DNA of 64,000 bases from Bacillota bacterium (GCA_023418995.1 JAEZYP010000044.1:454240-518239), one strand, 5' to 3'. Positions 52,685-60,678 are shown, numbered from the stretch's first letter. Notes: generated by a model not told the origin, from the sequence alone. Numbers and translations are program-made.

Positions 52685-53566
52685 TTAATCAAGTGATAAC
52701 CCAAGATAGGGCGGATCCGTATCGTTCTGAATCGGCTGCAGCAGCGTTCCGCCGAGTGGTTTAATCATTCCAAACGCCGCAGCCTCCCCCTGACCGAACA
52801 AACCGTTCCCTACAGGCTGCCGAATGGAATAGGTCTGAGCGGGCACCTGGCTAATCAGGCTTGCGGCAAGGTCGGCAACCGTATCCTGATCCGCCATTAC
52901 TTCCATTACATTGCAGGTGTTTTCGTCTATCCTCCGGCACAGTGCATAGGATGGCTTTTCTCCGGTTCGGGAGCAGACGAGCTTGTCTCCATACACCTTC
53001 GCCATACCGGCCGCGTAAGCAAAGCCGTCGTCCAGCCAGAGCACCGAACCCTTTTTGCGAGCCAAATGGGAATTGCGCAGAGTGTTAAGCTGCTGATAGG
53101 TAAAAATGAAATTACCCGCCAATCCGCCTTGCGCCAAATCACACATCCGACCGAGCGAAGCAGTTACATTCTCCATTTTAAAAAACGGAACATAATCCGA
53201 TTTTTCATACAGCTCATAAAGCTTCCGGGTTGCCGGAAGAACAACAGAATACCGGTCTCCGCGATTGGAGCCAGTCAGCGCGGCCCACGCCAATAGCGCT
53301 GCCATATATCCGTGGGATCGGTATTGCGGCAGCGTCCCCGCCGCATAAATGTAATGGGCTTTTTGGGGTTTTTGGTCTGACGCAACATAAGCCGGAAGCA
53401 GGTAAACAGCCGCAGCGATTTTTCCCGCCGTCCTGTAAATCAGGCAGTTTTCCGGGCGAAAATAATTATTAAAAAAATATTTGACAGGTCGCACCGGCTC
53501 ATCAAAGCAGAACTGCCAGAGCTGTGCTAGCTCGCCGCGCATATCCCAGTCCGCAAAACCAATCAT
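52685..53566 (-). CDS. GNAT-like acetyltransferase (Eis-like)
   Basis: The 293-residue protein has the acetyl-CoA-binding stretch GTLPQYRSHGYMAALLAWA (about residues 78-96) in an N-terminal GNAT domain and a second C-terminal domain, as in Eis-type two-domain enzymes. The substrate is unknown. It overlaps the DUF2156 gene by four bases, so the two are translated together. Confidence 0.75.
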   Translation of the reverse strand: MIGFADWDMRGELAQLWQFCFDEPVRPVKYFFNNYFRPENCLIYRTAGKIAAAVYLLPAYVASDQKPQKAHYIYAAGTLPQYRSHGYMAALLAWAALTGSNRGDRYSVVLPATRKLYELYEKSDYVPFFKMENVTASLGRMCDLAQGGLAGNFIFTYQQLNTLRNSHLARKKGSVLWLDDGFAYAAGMAKVYGDKLVCSRTGEKPSYALCRRIDENTCNVMEVMADQDTVADLAASLISQVPAQTYSIRQPVGNGLFGQGEAAAFGMIKPLGGTLLQPIQNDTDPPYLGLSLD

Positions 53567-54474
53567 TGTGCCGCTTCCTTTAATTCTTCCTTTAATGTGA
53601 CCGTGTATTTCTGCAATAGAATGACCGGGTGATAAGAAAGCTTTGCCTTCCGCAAGCCCTCCAGTCCCAAATCCTCTTCCCGGTTAATATATTGATAACC
53701 GCTTAGATGGCGGGCGGCAAATTCATGGTTAATCGCCGTATACAGACCGTTATAGCCATCCAGCGCTTTTTCAAAATGTAATAAAAAGGTTTGAGAATTG
53801 ATTTCTTCGCCAATCGTAAACGCAACCGGTTTTCCCTCGATTCGAATCAAGCCGCCAGACAGCCCCAATTCTTTATAATAATGGAAAGCTTTTAAAAGAG
53901 CACAGCTCTCATTCTGCGAGCCGTTTGCCTCGGTACAGCCCCCGTTATCCTCGCACCATTTTTTTGCGACCGCTTTACAGTCCCCAATGTTTTCGGGGGT
54001 TATATCCTCATAGCTCCAGTCATAGTTACGGTCGAACTGCGCCAGGTGATTGCGCTTCCCGTGATATCTTCGTCCGGGTAAATTGATTAAATCGTCGGAA
54101 GCATAGATATAATCGGAACCATTCCGGTCAAGTGAAAATTCAAATTTGCCGGGAAATAATTCTTGAAGCTCCGCAACACCATCCTGCGTAATTCCCCACA
54201 TTTTAAAGGGAATCTGCTTTTCCTTTGCATCTTGCATCAGCGCTTCCACCGCCTTATAGGGGTCCTTTCCTCCAATGGGAAGATTATAACTATGGTATTG
54301 ACCTCCAGAACCGAGAAGCAGAAAGTCATCAAAACGACAATATTTAGAATGATAGGCGCTGCCCCAAATGAACAAGGTTCCGAACGCCGATTCGCTGCCC
54401 ATTCCCCCGCTCTGTGAGAGAATTGGCTGCATCCAATGGCGATCTTCAATGGTTGGGTATTCAAATTGAAACAT
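53563..54474 (-). CDS. DUF2156 protein (MprF C-domain/aminoacyl-transferase-like fold)
   Basis: The 303-residue protein has no membrane segments but shares the DUF2156 fold, a double GNAT-like domain used in MprF for aminoacyl-phospholipid synthesis. Visible are GRRYHGKRNHLAQFDRNY, the segment GGLIRIEGKPVAFTIGE, and NREEDLGLEGLRKAKLSYHP near the end. Without MprF's membrane part it may acylate a soluble substrate. The ATG has GGAGG upstream and overlaps the kinase gene by 14 bases. Confidence 0.8.
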   Translation of the reverse strand: MFQFEYPTIEDRHWMQPILSQSGGMGSESAFGTLFIWGSAYHSKYCRFDDFLLLGSGGQYHSYNLPIGGKDPYKAVEALMQDAKEKQIPFKMWGITQDGVAELQELFPGKFEFSLDRNGSDYIYASDDLINLPGRRYHGKRNHLAQFDRNYDWSYEDITPENIGDCKAVAKKWCEDNGGCTEANGSQNESCALLKAFHYYKELGLSGGLIRIEGKPVAFTIGEEINSQTFLLHFEKALDGYNGLYTAINHEFAARHLSGYQYINREEDLGLEGLRKAKLSYHPVILLQKYTVTLKEELKEAAQ

Positions 54475-55144
54475 ATATAGGTAGTTCCTCCGCTATTTTT
54501 TTCATAACATCATTCTGTATTTCTTCAACAGTTCTCGGATTCCCTCCCCTGGCGCAGTGGACAATCTTCCAGTTCAGGCACTGAGCGGCATAGGCCGCGC
54601 TTTCGCGGCACTGGGAAAGGTAATCAGTATTGCTTTCATGAATATCTTTCTTACTGGCATCGCCGTGGTAGCGGGTACCAAGAAGCTTCTGTGAAACCTC
54701 CGTGGGCATTTCCAGATAAATAGTTAAATCCGGTTTGGGAATGGAAAGCTTTCTGTACTCAAAATCTTCCAGCCATTCAATGAAGCCGTCCCATTCTGAT
54801 TTTGGGAGCTTGGAAAGCTGGAAGACCAGATTAGAGGTTGTATAGCGGTCGGCAACGATCAGCTTCCCCTGCTCGTAGTCCTCGCGCCAGTGCCGTTGGT
54901 AGCTGGCATAGCGGTCGACCGCATAAAACGAGGACGCTGCGTAAGCGTTTACCTGATTCGGGTCCGTACCGAATTCGCCTCCGAGATACATTTTTACCAG
55001 CGCGGACGATGGCTCCTTATAATCAGGAAACGATACTCGCCGAAGCGAAATTCCGTTTCTGACCAAACTGCCGCAGAGCAGTTGAGTTTGGGTTGCTTTT
55101 CCACTGCCATCCAATCCTTCGATGCAAATCAACTTTCCGTTCAT
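54461..55144 (-). CDS. tmk: Thymidylate kinase-like nucleoside monophosphate kinase
   Basis: The 227-residue protein has the P-loop EGLDGSGKATQTQ near residue 9, where alanine replaces the usual Ser or Thr after the lysine, DRYTTSNLVFQLSKLP for the substrate, and the LID region with RYHGDASKKDIHE. It resembles dTMP kinase and the deoxynucleoside kinases. The altered P-loop base means the Mg2+ contact may come from the next threonine. Length and C-terminus differ from typical Tmk, so the substrate is not certain. Confidence 0.78.
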   Translation of the reverse strand: MNGKLICIEGLDGSGKATQTQLLCGSLVRNGISLRRVSFPDYKEPSSALVKMYLGGEFGTDPNQVNAYAASSFYAVDRYASYQRHWREDYEQGKLIVADRYTTSNLVFQLSKLPKSEWDGFIEWLEDFEYRKLSIPKPDLTIYLEMPTEVSQKLLGTRYHGDASKKDIHESNTDYLSQCRESAAYAAQCLNWKIVHCARGGNPRTVEEIQNDVMKKIAEELPIYVSI

Positions 55145-55291
55145 TATTTTTCCCCTATTCCGTTCAAAAAAAACACAACCGACGAATCGAGCCGCAACAA
55201 TATTACGACCGCTTCACAGATTTACCTGTTAAAACAACGTCATGATGTATATTTTTATATTATATCAAATTATAATCTACTCTTCAACACA

Positions 55292-55322
55292 AAAAGCCCG
55301 CCTGAAATTCAAGCGGGCTTTT
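55292..55322 (-). terminator. Terminator of the pit operon
   Basis: AAAAGCCCGC and GCGGGCTTTT pair around an 11-base loop; Ts follow on the minus strand. It starts 11 bases after the DUF47 gene stop. Confidence 0.9.
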
Positions 55323-55332
55323 AAAATTGATA

Positions 55333-55965
55333 TTATGTGTTTGAAATAATAATCTGCTCTACAATATCAGCAACATCTTCGCAGTAATCAAGGGAATTTT
55401 CCATCGTGTTGTAAAGATTCTGCAGGCGAATTACATCTATCATTTCCATTTGGTTGCTTGGGTCAAACAATTCGCGCATCGCCTCGCCGAATACGGCGTC
55501 GCCCTCTTCTTCAAAGTTATTTACAATAACGGTGAGCTCCTTGATGCGCTTAAAGTTCTTCTTGTATTGTTTGAACTCCGCCATTAGTTTTTCAAGCTCT
55601 TCACAGCTTTCGACAATCAGGTTGACCATTTTTACGGTAACTTCGTTGGCCTTGGTGATATGCATCATGTAAATCTGATTCGCAATATCATCAATACTGT
55701 CTGTAATTGCTTCGATTGCTGCTACCATTGCCATCATATCGGAACGGTCCAGCGGGGTAATAAAAGCGTCGGCGATTAAATTGGAACACTCGTGCACATG
55801 CTTATCGCCCTCATGCTCGATTTCTTTTAGGCGCTTGATTTCATTTTTATCAATCGTTCCATCTGCAAAAGAGGTTTGAAGCGCCTTGGCGGCTTTGTTG
55901 GAAATACCGATTCCTTTTTCAAACAACCCAAAATAATCCGGCCCTTTAGAAAAAAAGTTACTCAT
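55333..55965 (-). CDS. DUF47 (PhoU-like) phosphate transport accessory protein
   Basis: The 210-residue all-helical protein has the DUF47/PhoU pattern of long helices with acidic metal-binding residues (EGDKHVHECSNLIADAFITPLDRSD and FEEEGDAVFGEAM). In the family it pairs with PiT transporters. ATG at 55965, six bases after AAGGGG, is the start; the longer frame is unlikely. It is the second gene of the pit operon, 52 bases after pit. Confidence 0.9.
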   Translation of the reverse strand: MSNFFSKGPDYFGLFEKGIGISNKAAKALQTSFADGTIDKNEIKRLKEIEHEGDKHVHECSNLIADAFITPLDRSDMMAMVAAIEAITDSIDDIANQIYMMHITKANEVTVKMVNLIVESCEELEKLMAEFKQYKKNFKRIKELTVIVNNFEEEGDAVFGEAMRELFDPSNQMEMIDVIRLQNLYNTMENSLDYCEDVADIVEQIIISNT

Positions 55966-56017
55966 AAAGTTCCCCTTACCCTTCAATCAGCATAATATAG
56001 TAATTGATCATTCCAAA

Positions 56018-57019
56018 TTAAAATAATATCATAAACAAACGCGTCATCGCGTAACCGAGAACGAGGCAGGCCGGGAATGTCAGAATCCAAGCAACCACCA
56101 TTTCCTTGGCAATCCCCCAATTCACATCGGAAAAGCGCCTTGCAGCTCCGGCTCCCATCATCGCGGCACCCTTGGTATTTGTTGTGGAAAGTGGAATACC
56201 GGATTTTACCGTGGTAATCAGCATACAGAGCGAAGCAACGATTTCGGCGGAAAAGCCCTGGTATTTTTCCAGCTTTACCATGTCGATGCCCATTGTTTTT
56301 ATAATGCGGTAGCCGCCGATTGAGGTTCCGATCGCCATAACGATGGAGCAGAGAAACATAATCCAGAGGTCAATGTGAACACTTGCCGGAACCGGCTGCT
56401 TTTGAGCCAAAAGAATGACCAGAACAAAAACACCCATGAACTTTTGACCGTCCTGCGCGCCGTGGCTGGTCGCCATCAGCGCCGCGGAGGCAACTTGTCC
56501 AAATGAAAAGAAGCGGTTTGCTTTGGCGCGCTTTGCGTGACGGAACAAATAGCCAATCAGCTTTGTAACAGCGTATGCAGCTGCAAAACCAACCACAGTT
56601 GAAATTACAATACCCCAAAGAACCTTTTCAAATTCAGCAAACTTAAACGCTGAAATCCCGTTATAAGCAATTCCAGCCCCCATTAGACCCGCAATCAGCG
56701 CGTGACTTTCGCTGGTTGGAATTCCAAATTTCCACGCTGAGACAGACCAAATTACAATGGAAAGCTGAGCGGCACAAACAGCGATAAGAGGGTTGGCCTG
56801 ATTGCCTAAATCGACCAGATTCGCAATCGTACTTGCCACAGCGCTACCAAAGCACATGATACCGACCAAATTAAAAAAAGTAGCCATAATCACCGCAACG
56901 CGCGGGTGGAGCACTCTGGTTGAAACAACGGTTGCTATTGCGTTCGGTGCATCGGTCCATCCGTTGACAAAGATGGATGCGCATACGAGAAGAAGCGCTA
57001 CGATGAGCACAATTGACAT
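56018..57019 (-). CDS. pit: PiT-family inorganic phosphate transporter
   Basis: The 333-residue protein is a phosphate:cation symporter. It has about ten hydrophobic segments and both PD001131-like signatures: NGWTDAPNAIATVVSTRVLHP near the start and STTNTKGAAMMGAGAARRFSDVNW near the end. GAGG lies 8 bases before the ATG. With the DUF47 protein it forms an operon. Confidence 0.93.
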   Translation of the reverse strand: MSIVLIVALLLVCASIFVNGWTDAPNAIATVVSTRVLHPRVAVIMATFFNLVGIMCFGSAVASTIANLVDLGNQANPLIAVCAAQLSIVIWSVSAWKFGIPTSESHALIAGLMGAGIAYNGISAFKFAEFEKVLWGIVISTVVGFAAAYAVTKLIGYLFRHAKRAKANRFFSFGQVASAALMATSHGAQDGQKFMGVFVLVILLAQKQPVPASVHIDLWIMFLCSIVMAIGTSIGGYRIIKTMGIDMVKLEKYQGFSAEIVASLCMLITTVKSGIPLSTTNTKGAAMMGAGAARRFSDVNWGIAKEMVVAWILTFPACLVLGYAMTRLFMILF

Positions 57020-57433
57020 TAAATAACCTCATTTCGATACTAGGCTTCGTTTTGAAATCCACATCAATTTTTAACATACCTTAACTTAACCGTAACTCAT
57101 TATAACAGATATGAAATGAAAGATAAATAGTACGCCGTTCATAATAAGACGAAATACCAAAGCGGATTTATTTTACTTTTGTGCTTTTTGCCGGAGGTTG
57201 TCGAAATTTAATATAATTAGTATACTAATAATAATATATAATATTTATATTATAATTTTTCTATAGTGTTAAATGAATTTTGTAAAATAAATTGCCAGAC
57301 CAAGCTGTATTGAAAGAATTAATATAATATTTTTATTTTAATCGAATAGATAATACTGTAACACAATTAAACCACCGCCATAAAATGTTATAGAGAAACA
57401 AGGGTTTCAGTAAACGTGATAGGAGGATTATTT
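57020..57433. other. AT-rich intergenic region before pit and the interrupted gene
   Basis: A perfect TATAAT on the minus strand (57104-57099) is the likely pit -10 box; TTAAC direct repeats (57071-57090) lie just downstream of it and could bind a phosphate regulator. A plus-strand TTGTCG (57198) and TATACT (57221) pair with 17-base spacing is possible but weak. A CATAAAAT at 57079+300 (57379-57386) resembles the -10 of sporulation sigma-E, without a clear -35. No gene seen. Confidence 0.5.
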
Positions 57434-57556
57434 ATGGATGGAAATAACACAGAAACATCTGCAAATGTGCAAAGCACAGGATGCTTTAAAGAAGCGGTAT
57501 GCATCGATTCCATGCGTGTGTATGATTCATGCAGCGAACAACAGTGTTCGGGATAG
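57434..57556 (+). pseudogene. 5' part of an interrupted cysteine-rich protein gene (40-codon frame)
   Basis: AGGAGG lies 7 bases before the ATG. The frame encodes MDGNNTETSA, then CFKEAVCIDSMRVYDSC, and stops at 57554 after leaving the real gene at the element boundary. Up to residue 34 it is gene sequence; the last six residues come from the element. Joined at 57537/60679 it continues into the 3' part without a frame break, giving a 272-residue protein. Motifs of this kind (CIDSxRVYDSC...DKDCLEDLRVY) look like a conserved clostridial family whose role I cannot name; an association with spores is inference. Confidence 0.85.
57535..57549. other. attL: left recombination site
   Basis: The shared core CGA is at 57535-57537. 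Element sequence to the right begins with AC and then AACAGTGTTC (57540-57549), the exact reverse complement of the arm in attR. Sequence left of the core is host gene. Confidence 0.85.
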
Positions 57557-57600
57557 AAACCTACTCAAAAAGTATACCCCTAAAAGCCTTAATATTACAA

Positions 57601-57627
57601 AACCCCCACGCCGCCGGCGTGGGGGTT
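57601..57627 (-). terminator. Terminator inside the element
   Basis: AACCCCCACGCC and GGCGTGGGGGTT form a perfect 12-bp stem with a 3-base loop; Ts follow on the minus strand. It lies after the 143-residue gene. Confidence 0.85.
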
Positions 57628-57663
57628 CAAGGTTTTTCGAACTATGCCAATCGCCTATAAACG

Positions 57664-58095
57664 TTAGGACTCCGCGTAAAAAAAAGTAGTTTCATCCACC
57701 GCTTTACACCACGCGGCCTGATTTAAAATTCGCACGATATCGGTACGCTTACCCTTTTTTCCGATTACCTTTGCAATTTCTGCCACGCGAATGAGCTTTT
57801 CCCGATTATTAATAAAATAATCCCGCAGCAGATTCTCGAGCTCTTCATCTGGTACAGCGCTTTTGGAAGGACGGACACTCGGCTTTTTCGTGCAACGAAA
57901 CTCAGCGGCATGCTGCTTGCAGTACATTACAAATATCATCTTGATTTTGCTCAGCATCACAGGCGACAGCTCGCCGCGCAGTTTGTTAAAATCACATCGG
58001 ATCAAGTCGGCCATTTCCATAAGACCACGGCTCTCACAGTATAAAAGGAATGGGTAGTAGTCATCATTGTTGTAAATTTCTTTAATTTCTGCCAT
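57664..58095 (-). CDS. Unknown element-encoded protein, possible directionality factor
   Basis: No family recognised. The 143-residue protein is mostly helical: an acidic N-terminal part (EIKEIYNNDDYYPFLLYCES), a middle with KLRGELSPVMLSKIKMIFVMYCKQH, a basic linker (TKKPSVRPSKS), and a C-terminal part EELENLLRDYF...REKLIRVAEIAKVIGKKGKRTDIVRIL that reads like a winged-helix or helix-turn-helix DNA-binding region. AAAGGA is 8 bases before the ATG at 58095; a longer frame from 58125 is less likely. Within the element, a DNA-binding protein is a candidate for the excision factor of the recombinase; this is inference. Confidence 0.6.
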   Translation of the reverse strand: MAEIKEIYNNDDYYPFLLYCESRGLMEMADLIRCDFNKLRGELSPVMLSKIKMIFVMYCKQHAAEFRCTKKPSVRPSKSAVPDEELENLLRDYFINNREKLIRVAEIAKVIGKKGKRTDIVRILNQAAWCKAVDETTFFYAES

Positions 58096-58279
58096 GTTGA
58101 TATTCCTTTCATTTTTTGCTAACACGATTTTTGATTATACTAGCTTTTTGCGGTTTTCACAACCCTAATTTTTTTAGAATGCTTCATTTTCTCTCGCAGA
58201 AGGATTCTATTTCGAATTTATGAATGATTCAGAGGGATAAGTGCAAACTAATTCCAAATTAAAAAAGGAGATGCTCATT

Positions 58280-58471
58280 ATGCACGCACGTATTGACCGA
58301 AGCGGTTGCATTGCCTGTGGACAATGCGCAGAAATATGCCCCGAAGTCTTTTTTATGGCCGACGACGGGCTGGCCGACGTTCAAAAGGACCCTGTACCAA
58401 AGGAATCGGAGAACGATGCCGTATCCGCTCAGGAGAGCTGTCCGGTTTCTGTAATAATCGTAGAAGGCTGA
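58280..58471 (+). CDS. [4Fe-4S] ferredoxin
   Basis: The 63-residue electron carrier has CIACGQCAEICPEVF near residue 9 and a final CP in SCPVSVIIVE, giving the four or five cysteines of a single-cluster ferredoxin. ATG at 58280 lies 9 bases after AAGGAG; upstream ATGs abut the site. A terminator follows at 58485. Its presence on the element is unexplained; no redox partner is encoded there. Confidence 0.9.
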   Translation: MHARIDRSGCIACGQCAEICPEVFFMADDGLADVQKDPVPKESENDAVSAQESCPVSVIIVEG

Positions 58472-58484
58472 ATCCCCCTTATCC

Positions 58485-58527
58485 AAAAATGCCGCCGCAG
58501 GTTTCTGATGCCTGCCGCGGCATTTTT
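58485..58527 (+). terminator. Terminator of the ferredoxin gene
   Basis: AAAAATGCCGC and GCGGCATTTTT pair, with an inner CGCAGG/CCTGCC stem and Ts at the end. Confidence 0.88.
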
Positions 58528-58607
58528 CCTGCCCGGTTACAAGAGAGGCATATCTCCTGATGCGGGATTCTCCGCTCTGCATATTATGTGGAGAAGGAGG
58601 TGTAACA

Positions 58608-58796
58608 ATGGCAAGATTTTTCCCACCGTTCTGGTGGTTATTTCCACCGAGATATCCTCACCCGCATCCCCCCAGGCCCCCAAGACCGCCTTATCCGCCA
58701 CCACCACCGAGACCGCCTTACCCACCACCGAGACCGCCGCAGCCGCCAAGACCGCCGCATCCACCCATTCAGCCGAGGCCGCCGCGCGAATATTAA
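58608..58796 (+). CDS. Proline-rich peptide (PPRPP repeats)
   Basis: The 62-residue product starts MARFFPPFWWLFPP and continues as repeats of RPP, HPP, YPP and QPP to the end REY; more than half of it is proline. It has no signal peptide but a strongly aromatic start. AAGGAGGTG lies five bases before the ATG, the best ribosome-binding site in the region, and a terminator follows, so it is probably a real gene. Proline-rich, Tyr- and Arg-bearing peptides occur in structural coats; a coat role is inference. The same DNA also has a long shadow frame on the other strand, which is not a gene. Confidence 0.7.
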   Translation: MARFFPPFWWLFPPRYPHPHPPRPPRPPYPPPPPRPPYPPPRPPQPPRPPHPPIQPRPPREY

Positions 58797-58799
58797 AAG

Positions 58800-58826
58800 A
58801 AGCGGAGCTGAAAATGCTCCGCTTTT
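58800..58826. terminator. Bidirectional terminator between convergent small genes
   Basis: AGCGGAGC and GCTCCGCT pair around a 7-base loop, with TTTT on the plus strand and TCTTTT on the minus strand. Confidence 0.8.
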
Positions 58827-58827
58827 G

Positions 58828-59022
58828 CTATTGATCCGCACTCGTTTTATCTTCTGCTGCCAATTTTTTCATCCACAGAATTTTAATTCTTATCCGGCAG
58901 CCGCTTTGCTTTTCCAACGTGGATTCCAATGTCATTCTTACCTTTTCCCTGTTTCGGGCTGTCTCTTCCGGAGAACCGGCACAGCGATGTACAATTATAG
59001 TAGGGCTGCCAACCTCACGCAT
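58828..59022 (-). CDS. Unknown 64-residue element-encoded protein
   Basis: No family recognised. ATG at 59022 has GAGGTG six bases upstream. The protein is basic and acidic by turns, opening MREVGSPTIIVHRCAGSPEE and continuing with TARNREKVRMTLESTLEKQ, CRIRIKILWMKKLAAEDK. It is divergent from the recombinase gene with a gap of 140 bases. Small, basic proteins of such elements can be directionality factors, so this is the second candidate for that role. A longer frame from TTG 59079 is less likely. Confidence 0.5.
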   Translation of the reverse strand: MREVGSPTIIVHRCAGSPEETARNREKVRMTLESTLEKQSGCRIRIKILWMKKLAAEDKTSADQ

Positions 59023-59162
59023 AGGTGTCACCTCATTAAAAATATGCAGCGTTCGGTTTGTCCTATGATTTTCCGACAAAATTCTGATCTTCGCGTTTTA
59101 TCGCTTCATCCTGATGAATATATTAATAGCGGAGTCCCAATTTATACGGCAGGTGATTGAAT

Positions 59163-60635
59163 GTGGTTGCAGCAATGTATCTAAGAAAAAGTCGTGCGGA
59201 GGAGCTTTCGGATACCGTAGAGGAAACTCTGAAGCGCCACAGAGAAATGCTGGAAGAATTTGCAAAAAAAAACAGACTGACCGTTTCAAAGATTTACGAA
59301 GAAGTGGTATCGGGTGAATCTTTGTTTGCGCGCCCTAAAATGCTGGAGCTGCTTGGAGACGTGGAGGAACAGGGTTATGACGCCGTGCTCTGTATGGATA
59401 TCGATCGTTTGAGCCGCGGTACTATGAGCGATCAGGGCATTATACTGGAAACACTGAAACGAACAGAGACAAAAATCATCACACCCAGAAAAACTTATGA
59501 CCTGAATAACGAAATGGATGAAACCTACTCGGAATTTGAAACATTCCTTGCCAGGCAGGAATTAAAAACGATAAAGCGGAGGATGCAGCGCGGAATCCGC
59601 AAAACAATCGAAGAAGGCGGATACATCGCCAACGCTCCTTACGGATATAACAAAGCATTGCTCGGAAAACACCCTACCCTCGCGGTAAACGAAGAGGAAG
59701 CCCGGTTCGTGCGGATTATATTTGATCTTTATGTAAATAAAGGAATGGGCTGCCAGCAGATTGCAAATACCATAAACACAATGGGAGCAAAACCCCACCG
59801 GGCAAATCAGTTTGGAAGAACATCCGTCAGAAAAATTCTTCAAAGTCCCACCTATATCGGCAAAATTGTGTGGAATCAATATTCTCATATCCGAAAAGGG
59901 ACCAAAGGGAATTCCAAGCATGTTACAATCCATAACCCCAAAGAAAGCTGGATCGTTGTGGACGGCATCCATCCGCCGATCATCGATTCGGATTTATTTC
60001 AGAGAGCTCAGGAGCTATTCCGCAGCCGAAACCATCCTCCGGCTAACAACGGTACAGTCGAAAATCCCCTCGCCGGATTGGTTTACTGCGCGAATTGCGG
60101 AGGCTTGATGCAGCGGCAGGCAACGCGTAACTCCGGTGCCTACCTTATCTGCCAAAAACCAGAGTGTATGGTATCCTCATCTCTCTCTTTGGTAGAAAAC
60201 GCCGTTCTGAAGAGCTTAAAGCCCGTCTTTGATCAGACAGTCGTTCAGTTGGAGGACTCGGCGCAAAAAAACGATGATAATAGGATGATTGAGCTTATAA
60301 AGGCACAGAAAAAAACAGTTTCATATCAAATCGGGAGCCTTCAGGATCTGCTGGAACAGGGCATTTATGACACCGAAACCTATAAGACCCGTTTTACTGC
60401 TCTGAAAAATAAGCTCGACGCCCTAAATCTGGCGATGCAGTCGTTCAGTGATAAACATATTTACTATAACTATTATAGTAAATCATTTATAAATATATTT
60501 TCTGCTTATGCTTCGTTCAGTGCTTTAGAAAAAAATCAATTTCTAAAAAGCTTAATCAATAAAATTACTTATCGTAAGCAAAAGGGAGCAAAACCGGCGG
60601 AATTTGCGCTGGAGCTTTATTTAAAGGATCTTTAG
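59163..60635 (+). CDS. Large serine recombinase (SpoIVCA/phiC31 type)
   Basis: The 490-residue protein cuts and rejoins DNA through a serine. The N-terminal resolvase domain has the catalytic AAMYLRKSRAEE (serine at about residue 10), then the arginines in VLCMDIDRLSRGTM. The recombinase domain follows (about 160-270, with APYGYNK and SPTYIGKIVWNQ), then a zinc ribbon (CANCGG near residue 325 and CQKPEC), and a coiled-coil region (about 380-440) that controls direction. GTG at 59163, seven bases after AGGTG, is preferred to TTG 59157, which abuts it. The stop is 42 bases from the attR core, typical for this enzyme class. It probably acts on attL and attR with a partner factor. Confidence 0.95.
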   Translation: MVAAMYLRKSRAEELSDTVEETLKRHREMLEEFAKKNRLTVSKIYEEVVSGESLFARPKMLELLGDVEEQGYDAVLCMDIDRLSRGTMSDQGIILETLKRTETKIITPRKTYDLNNEMDETYSEFETFLARQELKTIKRRMQRGIRKTIEEGGYIANAPYGYNKALLGKHPTLAVNEEEARFVRIIFDLYVNKGMGCQQIANTINTMGAKPHRANQFGRTSVRKILQSPTYIGKIVWNQYSHIRKGTKGNSKHVTIHNPKESWIVVDGIHPPIIDSDLFQRAQELFRSRNHPPANNGTVENPLAGLVYCANCGGLMQRQATRNSGAYLICQKPECMVSSSLSLVENAVLKSLKPVFDQTVVQLEDSAQKNDDNRMIELIKAQKKTVSYQIGSLQDLLEQGIYDTETYKTRFTALKNKLDALNLAMQSFSDKHIYYNYYSKSFINIFSAYASFSALEKNQFLKSLINKITYRKQKGAKPAEFALELYLKDL

Positions 60636-60664
60636 CAAAGCACGCTGAGCTATGTTTTGAACAG

Positions 60665-60678
60665 GAACACTGTTCCGA
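60665..60678. other. attR: right recombination site
   Basis: GAACACTGTT (60665-60674), then CC and GA (60677-60678), the central dinucleotide of the core CGA at 60676-60678. Sequence to the right is host gene (TAAAGATTGC). Joined to attL's arm, the circle junction reads CACTGTTCCGAACAACAGTG in its centre: two 10-base arms in perfect inverted repeat, six bases apart. Confidence 0.85.

Larger units (their letters stand above)
57538..60678 (+). mobile_element. 3,141-bp skin-like intervening element with serine recombinase
   Basis: The element lies between the two halves of the cysteine-rich protein gene and is bounded by the shared core CGA. It carries an unknown 143-residue protein (minus), a ferredoxin and a proline-rich peptide (plus), a 64-residue protein (minus) and a large serine recombinase (plus) whose stop is 42 bases from the right core. 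Its length is a multiple of three, and the two host parts are in the same frame. Removing it restores an uninterrupted 819-base gene. Base composition is like that of the neighbours, so it is not a recent arrival. This arrangement equals that of skin, vfbin and similar sporulation elements; alternatively it is a small integrative element that simply chose this gene as attB. Confidence 0.85.

Noticed and set aside
58608..58796. CRISPR-like or simple repeat array
   Set aside because: The C-rich repeats are in-frame proline codons with a ribosome-binding site and terminator; spacing and units are irregular.
57545..60675. Alternative recombination core TGTTC, also shared by both ends and also in frame
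   Set aside because: It gives a protein with four extra residues in the conserved DSC-S-DKDC region and no symmetric attP, whereas CGA gives a perfect inverted repeat centred on the core.
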